A DNA stretch of 64,000 bases. It comes from Macrocystis pyrifera (Eukaryota > Sar > Phaeophyceae > Laminariales > Laminariaceae). Both the position numbers and the translations under genes were made by a program. Below the pieces are notes generated by a model. That model had not been told where the DNA came from and did no database searches. It saw only the letters and a list, made by a program, of their open reading frames with translations. The DNA lies in the NCBI GenBank assembly GCA_031763025.1, contig JASSKH010000007.1, forward strand, positions 15,772,080 to 15,836,079. The letters run 5' to 3'. Positions within the stretch are counted from its first letter, which is position 1. Each line of letters starts with the position of its first letter. Positions 27,217 to 38,760 of this stretch are shown here, one piece after another.

Positions 27217-28580
27217 ACGCTGCGGCGATTCGTTGCAGCTTCTGCTGCTGCTAATGCTGTAGCTGCTTCTGCTGCTGCTAATGCTAATGCTGCCGCAATA
27301 TCCACTGAATGTTCGTATGTACTCGGATTACTGTTTTGCTTGGTCGTTTTTGTACCCAAATGGTTCCTTTTGATACGTGAAAAAATATTTTTGTCGTTGT
27401 GCTCCTGCATTTTGCGTACGTACTGCAATTTCTCGTTTTTTGCTTGGTTATTTTCATATATATCGTTGCTATGCTTGGTTATTTTCATATACATCATGCT
27501 GCACTTGTGTATGTACATATTTTGGTATCGTCAATGAAATTCCGTAGGTTTTGCGATTGCGGCATCCCAGGTACCAGGGTACATACTTTTTTTCTTCCTT
27601 ATTTTCATATCGTTGCTATGCTGCTGCTGCCAACGCGAATTTTTGTTTATTTTGGCCGTTTTTGAACCCAAATGGTTTTTTTGATACGTAAAAAAAAAAA
27701 ATTGGTCGTTTTGCTCCTGCATTTTGCGTACGTACTACTTTTTCTCGTATTTCGTATTGTTGCTATGCTGCTGCTGCTGCGTTGCTGCCGTACAGCATGC
27801 GGAGGTGGGTCTATAGTGAGGTACCACAAATACTTTTCGGACGGCCTCGGGGTACATACTTTTTTTCTCCCTTCTTTTCATATCGTTGCTATGCTGCTGC
27901 TGCCAACGCTGTGGCGATCCGTTGCTGCTTCTGCTGCTCTGCTTTTAGTGCTGCCGCAATTTCACTGAATGTTCGTATGTACTCGGATAATTTTGTGTTT
28001 CCTGGTCGTTTTGTGGCGCTGCTGCGTTGTTGCCGTACATCATGCTGGGCATGATTTGTGTGTCTATTACACTTAAACTTGTGCGTGTGTACATATTTCT
28101 GTATCGTCAATGATTTTTTTTGTGGTGCTGCTGCGTTGTTGCCGTACATCATGCTGCACGTGATTTGTGTGTGTACTGTACTACACTTGTGTGTGTACAT
28201 ATTTCTGTATCGTCAAGGAAATTACGTACTTGCTGCTTCTGCTGCTGCTGCTGCTGCCGTCGTATAGCAAGCGATTACGTACTGCTGTTGTGCCGCTGTA
28301 GAGTAGTACAAATAATGAACTCTGCCCCCCCCCCCCCCTTCCCCCCCCCCCCGCCATTCCCTGCACGCCACTCCCGCCCCGCGCACCCTATATGTTTACT
28401 TCGACCAGGTCCGTGGCAAGTGCTACAACTGCCGCCTGACGGACTCCACCGTCAAAGACGGAGACATCATCATCAAGCGCAAAAAGACTCCCTTCCATTT
28501 CGCCTGCTCCAGGGCTTCGCGGAATTCCGAAGCAGTACGCCAAGCAGATTGTCGCCATCCAGGACGAACGAAAGGAAACA
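26161..28580 (+). CDS. Two-finger protein resembling PARP-type zinc fingers, partial, possibly decaying
   Basis: Three exons join in phase: 26161-26532, 26704-26795, 28409 to about 28505. The first codes a Pro/Ala/Ser-rich stretch and then a finger with CEFC, KEGTVSYSLETADG and, from exon 2, HMHNC. The third carries a second finger: CYNC, then KDGDIIIKRKKTPFHFAC, i.e. Cys-x2-Cys...His-x2-Cys. The spacing and the KxG-I-x-R core resemble PARP-type (DNA nick-sensing) zinc fingers, which supports a DNA-binding role by inference. Just after the last Cys the best coding frame shifts: GIPKQYAKQIVAIQDERK, with GC-rich third positions, lies in a different frame from FHFACSRAS. This could be a frameshift mutation, a sequencing error or an unseen micro-intron. 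The upstream start exon was not found. The first finger has an irregular His-Cys spacing, so its second exon boundary may differ. Confidence 0.45.
27100..28260 (+). repeat. Degenerate tandem units of about 250 bp with CTG runs, in an intron
   Basis: Units contain TTCCGTAGGTTTTGCGAT, then CATACTTTTTTTCTTCC, CGTTGCTATGCTGCTGCTG, CCAACGC, CAAATGGTT, TTGATACGT and TGCTCCTGCATTTTGCGTAC. They recur in the same order about four times between exons 2 and 3 of the zinc-finger gene. The last third of the block is simplified to TGCTGCGTTGTTGCCGTACATCATGCTG repeats. Confidence 0.85.
27174..27214 (+). repeat. (CTG)n triplet run
   Basis: About 13 consecutive CTG triplets, the longest of several CTG runs in this intron. 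Poly-Leu, poly-Ala and poly-Ser frames over it are repeat artefacts. Confidence 0.95.
28325..28352 (+). repeat. Poly-C tract
   Basis: Two runs of C separated by TT lie about 55 bp upstream of the third zinc-finger exon. Such tracts are prone to slippage and assembly error. Shorter homopolymers of C or G occur at about 17741-17758 and 36350-36364. Confidence 0.95.
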
Positions 28581-28790
28581 TATTGTTTCCCACATTTCCC
28601 AAAATCACGATTATTTCTTCCTACACATATCCAACGGGTTCAACAGCGAACAGATCCACATTCTGGGCCTCCCGCCTCGTTACTACGGCATCCTGGAAGA
28701 CTATTTACATATCATGTCTCATCCAAACTCCTATGCTGGCTACATCGAAATCGCGGCCGCCCAGCAACTATACAACATTTCCATAACCAA
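28571..28790 (+). pseudogene. OTU-like cysteine protease fragment
   Basis: One frame of an open stretch reads RKHIVSHISQNHDYFFLHIS, then GILEDYLHIMSHPNSYAGYI followed directly by EIAAAQQLYNISI. This matches the middle of OTU domains: the helix after the nucleophile, then the Y-x2-M-x2-P-x-Y/W-G-G-x-I-E-x-x-A-A-x-x-x-N-x-x-I block. The nucleophile region (DGNCLF-type) and the final histidine strand are not visible, and the first Gly of the GG pair is Ala. It therefore looks like a remnant. It lies in a different frame from the zinc-finger exon just upstream. It may come from a transposon, since some mobile elements carry OTU domains, or be the out-of-frame tail of the upstream gene. Confidence 0.45.
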
Positions 28791-29154
28791 CCGTTGTCGT
28801 TGCCGGCACTGCTGGTTTCTCTCCTGTCCCAAACCTTCCTTTAAACAACAACCTGTATGTTGTATATTATCCACATGCCAAGCACTACTCCACTCTCTCC
28901 CCACACTGATCATGAAAGATGTTATTCTTATTATTAGACGGATGTCATTCTTACTCTTGCGTCACCCGATCTTACGTTTCACATTACATTCATAAATAAA
29001 CGCGATTATTACATCCTTCACCGTTTCTTACACAAATACATTTAGTTTGGTTGGCTTTGGGCTATGTCGCCAATTAATTGCAGTTATATGTACACGAAAC
29101 GACGGAATACCCACTCCGAAGGAAAGCCTTGTAACTACTTATAGATATCTCAAC

Positions 29155-30720
29155 CTCGGAGCGTGCTCGGTTGGTACATCCCTGGCCTCTCAGAGCACCC
29201 ACTTGGGAATCGCCTCCGTTTATTACTTGCCGGACCGTTCCACCGAGTCTTTGTTTTCTCCATTTATTTCTCGACGTACTTTCAGTCCTTCTTTCCTTTT
29301 TTCTTCTTTCGTTTCGTGTGCGTGCGTGTACTCCGAGCACTGCGCGGGCGAACCCGGCACCGTCGCGGGTGTCAGCGGATGCTGGCGAGTAGAGGGGGAG
29401 TTGCAAGGAGCGCGGTCGCCGCTTTCGTGCCTAGGCGTCGCGTGTGCCTCGAGACACGAGGGATGCATCAATAGGCTCTGTATGGCCTCCATTTGTGATT
29501 TTGGATGGAGTACGTACGAGTATTTATGGTTCGTTCGGGATTGTAAGATAGTACTCAAGCGGTGCTTATTTTTGCGACCGGGCTGAGAGTCACAAGAGGG
29601 AGGTACCCCGAATGAGCACCAACATTGTCGAGCTTGCGTCGAGGTCCACGGTGAGCACCGGGCTTCACGCGAGGCGGGCGACGAGGCTCACTGTGGAAGA
29701 GAGGGAGGGAAGCTTTACCCGGACTGAATCGGTGGCGAGATGGTCGCGCGAGAGGGGCGGGCGGCGTACGAGGCTGAGAGAGAAGCTCTGCTGTAAGATT
29801 TTTTCTTTTTTTTTTTTTTTTTTTTCTTTTTTTGACTGGTGTAAGGTGTTCCACTCAAGTAGTAAATAATTACACGAAAGGGGACGATGATTTTTTTTTT
29901 TCTTTTAGAAATTTTCGGTTTCATGTTCATTGTTTTTGCTGTGTTGCTGTGCCGTTCTGTGCTTTATCTTTCGCACATACGACGAGTACACAGACACAGA
30001 GCATATCGAAAGAAGAAAATAAGTACCCTACCTGGGGTATGTACGTGTGTACGACGTGTGAGCGAGCGGTTTCACGCGAGGCGGGCGACGGGGCTCACTG
30101 TGGAGGAGAGGGAAGAAATATTTACCCGGACCGAATTGGTAGCGAGATGACCGCGAGAGGGGCGGGCGGCGTACGAGGCTGAGAGAGAAGCTCTGCTGTT
30201 AGATTTTTTTCTTTTTTCTTTTTGACCGGTGTAAGGTGTTCCAATCAGGCGGTAAGTTATTACACGAAAGGGGACGGGGATTTTTTTTCTTTGGGAAATT
30301 TTCGGTTTCATTTTCATCGTTTTCGCTGTGCTGCTCTACCGTGCTGTGGTTTATTTATCTTTCGTACACATACGAGAATACAGACACAGAGCACATCGAA
30401 AGAAGAAAGTAAATACCCTACCTGGGGTATGTACGTACGTACGATATGTGAGCAAGCGTAGCGGGAAACCACCCCCGACGCGAAGCGTATGTGCCGTCCG
30501 AGCTGTTTTCTCCTGAAGCATGGCGGCGGGACTCTTGGCATTATCAAGTCGCCAGTTTGCACCTCAACTGCTGTACATACACATAGTCATGAAAAAAACA
30601 ATATTCAATCATGGACCTCCGTCCGCTTCGCATAATTTGATGTACTTTTCCTTCCTGAGCGAGCGTAGCGGGCGGCGCAGGCCGCCCGCGGAGCGAAGCG
30701 CCTTGTACATACATATAGAT
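29155..30720 (+). mobile_element. Interspersed repeat family R1, copy 1 with internal duplication
   Basis: It begins GAGCGTGCTCGGTTGGTACATCCC and contains TGCCGGACC, CGCGTGTGCCTCGAGACACGAG, GAGCACCAACATTGTCGAGC, GAGAGAGAAGCTCTGCTGT, an oligo-T tract, GGTGTAAGGTGTTCCA, ACCCTACCTGGGGTATGTACG and, at the end, CTCTTGGCATTATCAAGTCG. The middle part (from CACGCGAGGCGGGCGAC to the TACCTGGGGTATGTACG box) is present twice in this copy. The tail holds the GC-rich inverted repeat around 30660-30705. No transposase or RT is visible, so it is probably non-autonomous. Confidence 0.8.
30655..30710. repeat. GC-rich inverted repeat with GAGCGxAGCG words
   Basis: GAGCGAGCGTAGCGGGCGGC is followed by GCAGGCCGCCCGCGGAGCGAAGCGCC. 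The GGGCGGC/GCCGCCC arms form a stable hairpin. A variant recurs at 31820-31868 in the tail of the next R1 copy. Confidence 0.7.
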
Positions 30721-30727
30721 ATACTTG

Positions 30728-31875
30728 CTTAGATTTCGATCTCTGAGCGTGCTCGGTTGGTACATCCCTGGCCTCTCAGAGCTCCCACTTGGGAATCGCC
30801 TCCGTTTATTATTTGCCGGACCTTTCCAGCGGGTCTTTGTTTTCTCCATTGCTCGTCGCACTTTCAGTCCTTCTTTAATTTTTTCTTCTTTCGTTTCGTG
30901 TGCGTGCGTATACTCCGAGCACGGTTGCGCTGGCGAACCCGGCACCGTCGCGGGTGTCAGCGAATGCTGGCGGATAGAGGGGGAATTGCAAGGAGCGCGG
31001 TCGCCGCTTTCGTGCCTAGGCGTCGCGTGTGCCTCGAGACACGAGGGATGCATCAATAGGCTCTGTCTGGTCTCCATTTGTGATTTTTGATAGAGTACGT
31101 ACGATTATTTAAGGGTCGTTCGGGATTGTAAGATATTATTCAAGCGGTGCTTATTTTTGCGACCGGGCTGAAAGTCACAAGAGGGAGGTACCCCGAATGA
31201 GCACCAACATTATCGAGCTTGCGTCGAGGTCCACGGTGAGCACCGGGCTTCACGCGAGGCGGGCGACGAGGCTCACTGTGGAAGAGAGGGAGGAAAGCTT
31301 TACCCGGACTGAATCGGTGGCGAGATGGTCGCGAGAGGGGCGGGCGGCGTACGAGGCTGAGAGAGAAGCTCTGCTGTAAGATTTTTTCTTTCTTTCATTT
31401 TTTTTTTTGACTGGTGTAAGGTGTTCCACTCAGGTAGTAAATTATTACACGAAAGGGGACGGGGATTTTTTTTCTTTAGAAATGTTCGGTTTCATTTTCG
31501 TTGTTTTTGCTGTGTTGCTGTACCGTTCTGTGCTTTATCTTTCGTACATACGAGTACACAGACACAGAGCACACCGAAAGAAGAAAATAAGTACCCTACC
31601 TGGGGTATGTACGTATGTACGACGTGTGAGCGAGCGTAGCGGAAAACCGCCCGCGACGCGAAGCATATGTAGCGTCCGAGCTGTTTTCTCCTGAAGCATG
31701 GCGACAAGACTCTTGGCATTATCAAGTCGCCAGTTTGCAGCTAACTACATGGGGGCCATAAAAAAAACAATATTCAATCATGGACCTCTGTCCGCTTCGC
31801 ATAACTTGATGTTTCCTTCCTGAGCGAGCGTAGCGAGCGGCGTAGGCCGCCCGCGGAGCGAAGCGCCTTGTATGC
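30728..31875 (+). mobile_element. Interspersed repeat family R1, copy 2
   Basis: It directly follows copy 1 in the same orientation, with the complete order of shared blocks and no internal duplication. It ends in the same AATATTCAATCATGGACCTC segment and GAGCGAGCGTAGCGAGCGGC hairpin. Short indels and T-tract length changes separate the copies. Confidence 0.85.
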
Positions 31876-32611
31876 CCTGACAGAGTCTGCAGTACAGGAC
31901 ACCAGGTCGCTAATTGGGGCTTGAGCGTCAGTTGCCCGCAGCGCAATAGGCACCTCAAGCCGTGTTGCGGCCCCCCGGAGTGCCCCCGGAGGCCCGCCGG
32001 AGTACCGCCGGAGGGGGCCGTTTTTTTTTCTTTCAACATATGTGTGAGAATATACGCCCGAAAATCACATATTAATGGCATTGTATTTTGTATATTTCTT
32101 AGTAAAGGCTTACCGAGCGTCGAAATAGAGCGTCAGGATGTGTGTACGTAGCGTTTCGCTCCCCCGAGCGAGGGTAACTTGCAAACAAATTCACCAAACT
32201 CTGCTAGAGAGGTACTTACATGATAAATGTGTCCAAACAGGACGTGCATTCTACGGAGTGATAATCGAAAGAATGAAGAACAATAACGCACCTACCAGGT
32301 ACCTGGTATTAATTATATTCTAAAAGTGCCCAAAAACAAAAAACTAAGCCTTCGCCGAACAGAAAACAGGGCCCAACATATTTTTCTCAACCTTCGGCGA
32401 ATTAGACGACGCAACAATTACGTCGTCTGCGGCGGCGGGGAGTTGCGGCGCCAAACACCCGTGTTGCGGCAAGCCGCACACCGCCTTCGGCGAGATTTGC
32501 GAGAAACAGTCATTTAAACCAAAATGTTGCGCCAGCGCAATAGCGCAATAGCTAATGAAGGCCCTGCAGGACACCTGTATACGAGTACGACAAAAAAATA
32601 GGAATCCGGGC

Positions 32612-33405
32612 TCAGGCTAACTCTTATGGGAGCCGAAACCGGAAAACAGAACAGGGTTAGTAGAGAGATCCAGAAAGAATTTGGTGCCAGATCCGATTTA
32701 TCGAATCTTTTCGATGGACAAAAAACACAAATCTCTATAATATTTTCTGTATTTCGATCAGAAATGGCCTGGCCAGACGAAACCAGACACCAGTTCTGAA
32801 CGACAGCCCAAGAGCTGAACGAACCTGAGGTTTTGAACTCCACGCAGGAGCCATAACGTGGTGGCCCTAATACTTGTACATGTCATCGCTGCTGCTGTAC
32901 TCTCTCGGAATGTCTGACTCGGTATCCTGGCATATGGCGTTAGCTAGAGACCCCAAGCTCCGGTGATGGTGAACAACCGACAACACCACATGCTCTTGGC
33001 GGTTGTCGTTGTGTGCTTGAGCTTTCTGCAATGCCAACGCACTGCTCCTTGATGCTGATGCTGATGCTGCAGCAGACTGCCAAGCTTGAGGACCCTTCGT
33101 CGAAGGAAGCCAACCCAGTCTAGAAAGCTCGAGTCTGCGAAAGCAAGCCCCATGTTACCCGGCGGGTACCAAACAGGATGCGTGGGTGCCGTGTACTGCT
33201 GTGTGTCCGCCGAATTCAAATATTGCGGTAATTCCTCCCTCCAACGTCCTCCCAGCTCAAACGAAACCCCGGCATACTTGCACGAAATACCATAAGATAG
33301 GAAAAGACGAAACTCGATATTACGAATCTGGGCCATACGAAAAACAGAAGTGCATGCCAGTTATGTTTTCCGGTTTCGGCTCCCATAACATTCAGCCTCA
33401 CAGGG
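32612..33405. repeat. Inverted repeat pair about 0.7 kb apart
   Basis: The segment around 32615-32652 (TATGGGAGCCGAAACCGGAAAACA) returns as its complement around 33364-33400 (TGTTTTCCGGTTTCGGCTCCCATA). Together they bracket a block without a recognised gene and could be ends of, or a fold-back inside, a mobile element. Confidence 0.65.
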
Positions 33406-34914
33406 CGACTGTTAAGGGAGACGAAACCGAAACCATAACCCAGAAGAGTTTTACCACAATCCAGAAGAGCTGTTTTCCGCCTTGTGTTGGTGAAACCCAC
33501 ACAAGGATCTGCCTTTTTTTCTGTTCCCAAACCTGCCCGAGGCAGTACAAAACATCTGCTTTTTGACACATCACTAACCGCGGCCACCGAGTGCTCGCCT
33601 CACAGAGCACGGGTCGCTACAACACTTGAAGGGTGTATGGTCCACTGAGCAGGGAGTCGTCGGTGGCAAGTTTAAGTGCTGCGGGTGGCCTGTATCTGGA
33701 GCTCTCGCTTGGAGAGTGAAGCCTGGTCTGTTTCCGTCTCAGCGTCTGGCTGGACAGAACAGGAGGTAATTTCCGATAAGAAAAACTTGATCAAGAAATG
33801 GGTCATGCTCCCACGTTCCAAGCGAGACCTCCAGACACAGACCACCTACGACCCTAGAAGGACGCTCAGATCACGCTCAGATCAAAGGACCATACACCCT
33901 TGGAAGTTTGGCGTGATGCGTGCTCTGCTACGCGAGGATTCGCGGCGGCGGTGGAAGCTGTGTGCGAAAAGCACTTTTTTTTCTATGGGCACCGTCCGGA
34001 AATGACCCATCAATACCGATGGCACTGCTCTCGGGTTTAAGCACAATGAAGGGGAAACCTGCTTCGTTTTCTGGTTTCATGTCTCATGTACGTACAATCG
34101 GCCTTCGCCTGTTTTCTTTTATTTTTACTTTTTTTGCTTTGTCTGAGCCCTTTCCTTTCTGGGTCTCTCTGTATTTTTATCATTTTCGTCGAGTAGAAAT
34201 CGAGCTGATTCTCATTTTGGGACTGAAAAGGTGTTCACGCGTTCATTCTCATTGATGCCCCTATTGACTGTACGCCCGTCACTGGTAGCGCGCATGCGCA
34301 CGTTCGGCGTCCGTAATATTCCGCCTCTACTCTTGCTCGTGTCTACTCTTGCTCGTGGGTACGTGGGTACTGACGCCGAAGAAACGCGCTCGGCAACTGG
34401 GTTGGAACGTTTCTGCTTGCTGCTTGCGCCCGAGCTCGCTGTTGCACTGCTGTACTCTTCTATGTTTAGGTCACGGCAAATGTTATCCGCCCGCCATTCC
34501 CGAGTCCCTGAGTAACTCTAATCTCTAGATACGTCTTTGATGCATTTTGTTACGTGGCTATTTCAACACGCTTTGACGTTCAGCTGCTTCGCGCCTTGGG
34601 GTTACGGTGGGTCTGTCAGCTTGATGTTTCATCTTCAGCCAGAAGCTTGGAAATCTCGCCAGATTGGCCCTCCGCAATTTCTCAACGGAGGTCTACACCT
34701 TCACACTATATGAGGCTGCAGGAGTGACTGGCCGATTTTCGGAGACACCAAAAGAGACAAAAAACACCACCTACCTGAACGTTTGCAGTTCACTTGCGGA
34801 CGGTTACACCCCCCCCCCCCAAGCGACCACAGACCACAACGTTAAGTCACGCTTCTTACAGGGTACCGTATACACGGAGGAAAGCACAACCCGGTAATAA
34901 CTTTTTTGCCCTTT

Positions 34915-35235
34915 GAAAATATGATCGCCGGGGGTGCTTTCATAGGGGTGTGTGCTGGCTAGTGTACCCCCGGTGATAAGCATCATGCGCGGCAGCCCCG
35001 CAGCTGGGGTGTGTGATATCGAGAGTGTGTGATAACGGGACGCCGGTTGCCAACGAGTGCGAACAGACTCGGCCAGATGACAGCAGTGACAGAGGCTGTG
35101 ATAACCAGGGTATGTGCTAGCGGTACCTTTCATTGCTATGGATTGTGAACAGACCCCGGCAGACTGCAAGGCCCTGCGGGGGGGGTGCTGCAGGGGGTGT
35201 ACCGTTAAGGAGGCGTATTGTCAAGGGGTGTGCTA
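34915..35235 (+). repeat. Degenerate GGGGTGTGTG minisatellite
   Basis: Words of the type GGGGGTGCT, GGGGTGTGTGCT, TGTGTGATAACGGG and GGGGTGTGCTAAT recur at irregular spacing, and similar words return at about 35755-35870. No coding sequence is evident. Confidence 0.45.
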
Positions 35236-38200
35236 ATGCATGAGGGTTTTTGGTCTGACACCATTTTTTTTTTCCACTCCCACGCAATGCCGGGGATAGT
35301 ATGGCCCGCGCTTGTACCGATAACCTGGGGATGACAGCAAGAAACCTCGCCTTTCTGCGATCATGAAAAAAGGCTACCGGCACCGGTACCGCTTTCGACG
35401 CCGGGTTTCCCAAGGTTTGCGCACCTCAGAGGCCCTGCTTGTCCCACTGAAAAACTGACCGCTGACATATTGATTTGAAATCTCTCTTTCTAGGCCACAC
35501 CAAGCACGAAAAATACCGTTACCGTACGCCGGTACCGTAGCAGCGCGCGTTGTTTTGTGTCGACAGATCCCGTGATTGATCGCAAAGCTACCGTACTGTT
35601 CGTACCCGTAGCGGTGACCGGTATAAAACGAAACAAGAAAAACACAATAAACTCTGATTCAGGCTGATACCGACATCCATACCGGTGCGTGCGTGTTGTA
35701 GGTGGATGGTGTTCGCCGGGTGTGGTATTTTGGAGTTTGATTTGTTTCCAGGCGTATGTCCCAAGGGGGTGTGGTGTTCAACGTACCTCAGGTGGTAAAG
35801 TGACGGGAAAAAAACATTAAAAAATGGACCCTCGGGTGTGCTTTTGTAGGGGGGGGTGCTATCATCCGTGCTATACGGGTAGGTGAGATTGTCAACTGCG
35901 CCAGACAGCAGTCGTAGGCAGTCAGAAGCAAGTGTTTCCGTCAACTAGAAGCTGCCAGTCAACACCATCAGAAAGTCGTAAAACTGGACAAAATCTTCAT
36001 TCACGCGCCGGGGCCTATAGTAGTCTTACGGCTTCAGCACCCATGCATAACCACGTTTCACCAAACAATCGCTGGTTTCCTTCACATGGGCCATTAGGCT
36101 GACATACCCGAAAGAAGTGAGGAAGCAACATTACGGTCCCGTTCAAGGTAGTTAAAAAAAGGCTGAAAATAAAATAAAATCGTTTACTTTCAGCAGTTTT
36201 CTGAAACCGGGTGAAAGTAGATCTTGTTTTCAGACTCCTGAACTCTGCTGCAGTTCAGTTCCAAACCGTTTTTATACTTTGGCGAAACGCCTACAAGCAC
36301 TCGCGCCTACCCGAAAACGGTTTCGTGAGAGTTACGATGTGGCCTTAAGGGGGGGGGGGGGGGGTCGCCACAGGGGAACTTTGTAGTCAAGAGACTTGAT
36401 TATTTTTCGATGTCTTGCGTCGAGAATCTTTTCACGGGTCTCTAAAAGAAGAAGACTTCGCGCACAATCTTCACCCCCCCCCGCCTAAATCGGCTATTTT
36501 ACACGTACCGTTCAGACGATATGAGGAGGGAGGGAGCGCTGTACGCTATGCCCAAGGGCATGTACCTGATGTGATTTTGTTCTTGGCCTATACGCTGCAT
36601 CATGGTACCACCAGATCGATCCGCTTGTGCGTTTGTTTGTAAGAGCTGCGCGTCTCTCGCGCTGTCGTCGTGTCGCGAACAACGTGTTCACTGGTTCACT
36701 GCTAATCGGAGCGTTTTTGCCTCACAGAATGCAGCAAGAACAGTCAACCACACATCACACCACCAGCGATTCTACCCTGTCGGCCGGCCGACGACGGACG
36801 TTCAGAGCGTAATGCTCCTCTCACACACCACATAGAGGCTGGTGCTCGATGTCGCGGCTAGTTATCCCTGCTGCGGCTTGTTAGGGAGATATCCGTGGCC
36901 GCCTGCCGCTTTGTGCTTGGCTTAGGCTTGTTGTTTTTGTTGTTTTTGTCCGTTCGTGTTATTTCGAGTTTGCTCTTCGGTCTGTGTTCCCCCCCTTCGG
37001 CCTCGAAGCACACAGCTCCGGTTCACTATTAATAGCGCATCACGACAATCTCCCCTACGTCGCATAGAGGATAGCATGCAGTAATAGTGTTTTTTTTTTT
37101 GTAGTGTCCTTCACAGCAGGTTGCAGATCATGGAAAATACCCAAACAGCACTTCCAAGCCTGAACCAACCAATCCGTACTCTCTGTTAGGTACAATTCAA
37201 TCGAGGGGACAGGGGACAGGGGACAGGGCACGATTCGGCCTATTCTAGAACGTACGTAGCAAAAAGACAAGCCATAGGTCCGTCCCCCGACGTAAGGGCG
37301 CCGTCACATCTAAGTCCCCACAGCGTGACAAGGTGGGAAACGATCTCTTCTTCAGAAACACCGTGCGCGCGTACGGCGCTCTCCAAATCTTGAGCCTCGA
37401 TTTTGTGCTTCAAGGCTCTTTCTTTGTACTTGTCAAGTATTTCTTTTCGATCAATGCCGCGAGAGCGTTATCAGTGTGGCCACGAACGCCATTGACGAAA
37501 TACAGAGCGCACGACATGTCTGCTGGGTCTGCTACTTGAAGTACTGTAGATCTGCTCGACTGCTCTCGTCCCTTCTCCCTTATCTTGTTTCTACAACAGA
37601 TCGTATCCATTTACAGGTTGTTCCGTTTTCCACCTCGAAGAATCAAAGATGCGGTCAATACAAAGATGTTTTTGGTCATGTACACGAGTGCACGAATGCC
37701 TGGTACAGTACAACTGTAACGCACCAATTCAAGAATGGAACTACATGTTTGCTGCATACCTGACGAATCGTTTACTCGCGACCAGCAGGGGCAGGCAGCA
37801 GGCAGCAGGCAGGACCCGAAGGCGTCGGGGCTGTTTTCGCTCCAGGAGAGTGAAGGGTCTTATTTTGCCTAGGGTGGCTTTCTTAATTTTTGGGAAATTT
37901 AGGCCTGTCCTTCATGGTACCCTTGCAGTACGTGCCCTGTACTGTTAGGGGTGGGACTGGAGGCCTGATTTGACCCAAAAAAGCGGCAGGCTATTCGAGC
38001 CGACCAGCCAAAAAATATTAAAAAATTTGAAAAAATAAAACTACCGCCATACTCCTAACTACTTGGTTTTAGTGCGGATGCGTAGTGAACTTGTATCTGA
38101 TATTTCTCTGAGGTGGAGATGGAGCCGGTCTTGACTTCAGCCAGACACCCCACACAGGGCACATACCGTTCGGATCGCATGCTTTTTTTAGCACAGGAGT

Positions 38201-38469
38201 ACAAATTGACGTCTTTATAGACTGAAAAGTGCGGAGAAACACGTTTTTTTTCATTTTTTCTGCCTCTTGCTCTCTGTCGTGCTTTGAGTAGTGTGTAAGA
38301 CATAGCCATACTCTGCATTAGGATGTGTGGCATACAGCAAAACAAACCCCGGTCGAATCGACGTAGAATCCGTAGAGAACGATTTGGCGAAAAATCGCCC
38401 CTTTTCAGTCACTTTTTCGGGACCTGTACCATGACATTCAATTTCTTGATGGGGAATTATTCGAAAACA

Positions 38470-38760
38470 TCAGCACGAACCTCGGCCAAGGGCAAAAGGA
38501 ACAAAATTGTCCAAGCGAATCGGGAGGCATATCTGCAGCGTACGGGTCGCGTCGGCGATCGTGCGCCGAGCGAATGCTGTTGTCCGCCGTGGCATCGCGG
38601 GGGCGGACGACAGCCGCGACCGCGCTCGATGGCTGTGGATGGGAACATCTTGCACCGCTGCAGCAGCAGCTGGGTCAGTACCGCCAGCAGCCGCATCAGG
38701 ATCAGCAGATCCACCTTCAACCAGGCCCGGTAGGGGCTGCACTTGCGGGTTGTCAGCCAT
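38470..38760 (-). CDS. Candidate Ala/Pro-rich first exon or transposon fragment
   Basis: A GC-rich minus-strand frame starts with ATG in a good context and reads MADNPQVQPLPGLVEGGSAD, then an Ala-rich stretch and an Arg-rich region. Base composition differs sharply from the AT-richer flanks, which suggests a short coding island. No family is recognised and no continuation in phase was found at lower coordinates. The plus strand is also open here, so strand is uncertain. Confidence 0.2.
   Translation of the reverse strand: MADNPQVQPLPGLVEGGSADPDAAAGGTDPAAAAAVQDVPIHSHRARSRLSSAPAMPRRTTAFARRTIADATRTLQICLPIRLDNFVPFALGRGSC

Larger units (their letters stand above)
31876..38469. other. No confident gene; short inverted GC words and repeats
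   Basis: Palindrome-rich short GC stretches (AGTGCCCCCGGAGG-type words at 31975-32020; CTTCGCCGAA and CTTCGGCGAA at 32350-32500) recur. A few frames of 75-140 codons are unrecognised. A 3x GGGGACA run lies at 37203-37227. Confidence 0.4.

Noticed and set aside
26922..27540. Poly-Leu, poly-Ala and poly-Ser frames
   Set aside because: They come from CTG runs inside an intron.
33676..34005. 109-codon frame with charged composition
   Set aside because: No homologue recognised, no splice partners, and it lies among repeats; not supported as a gene.
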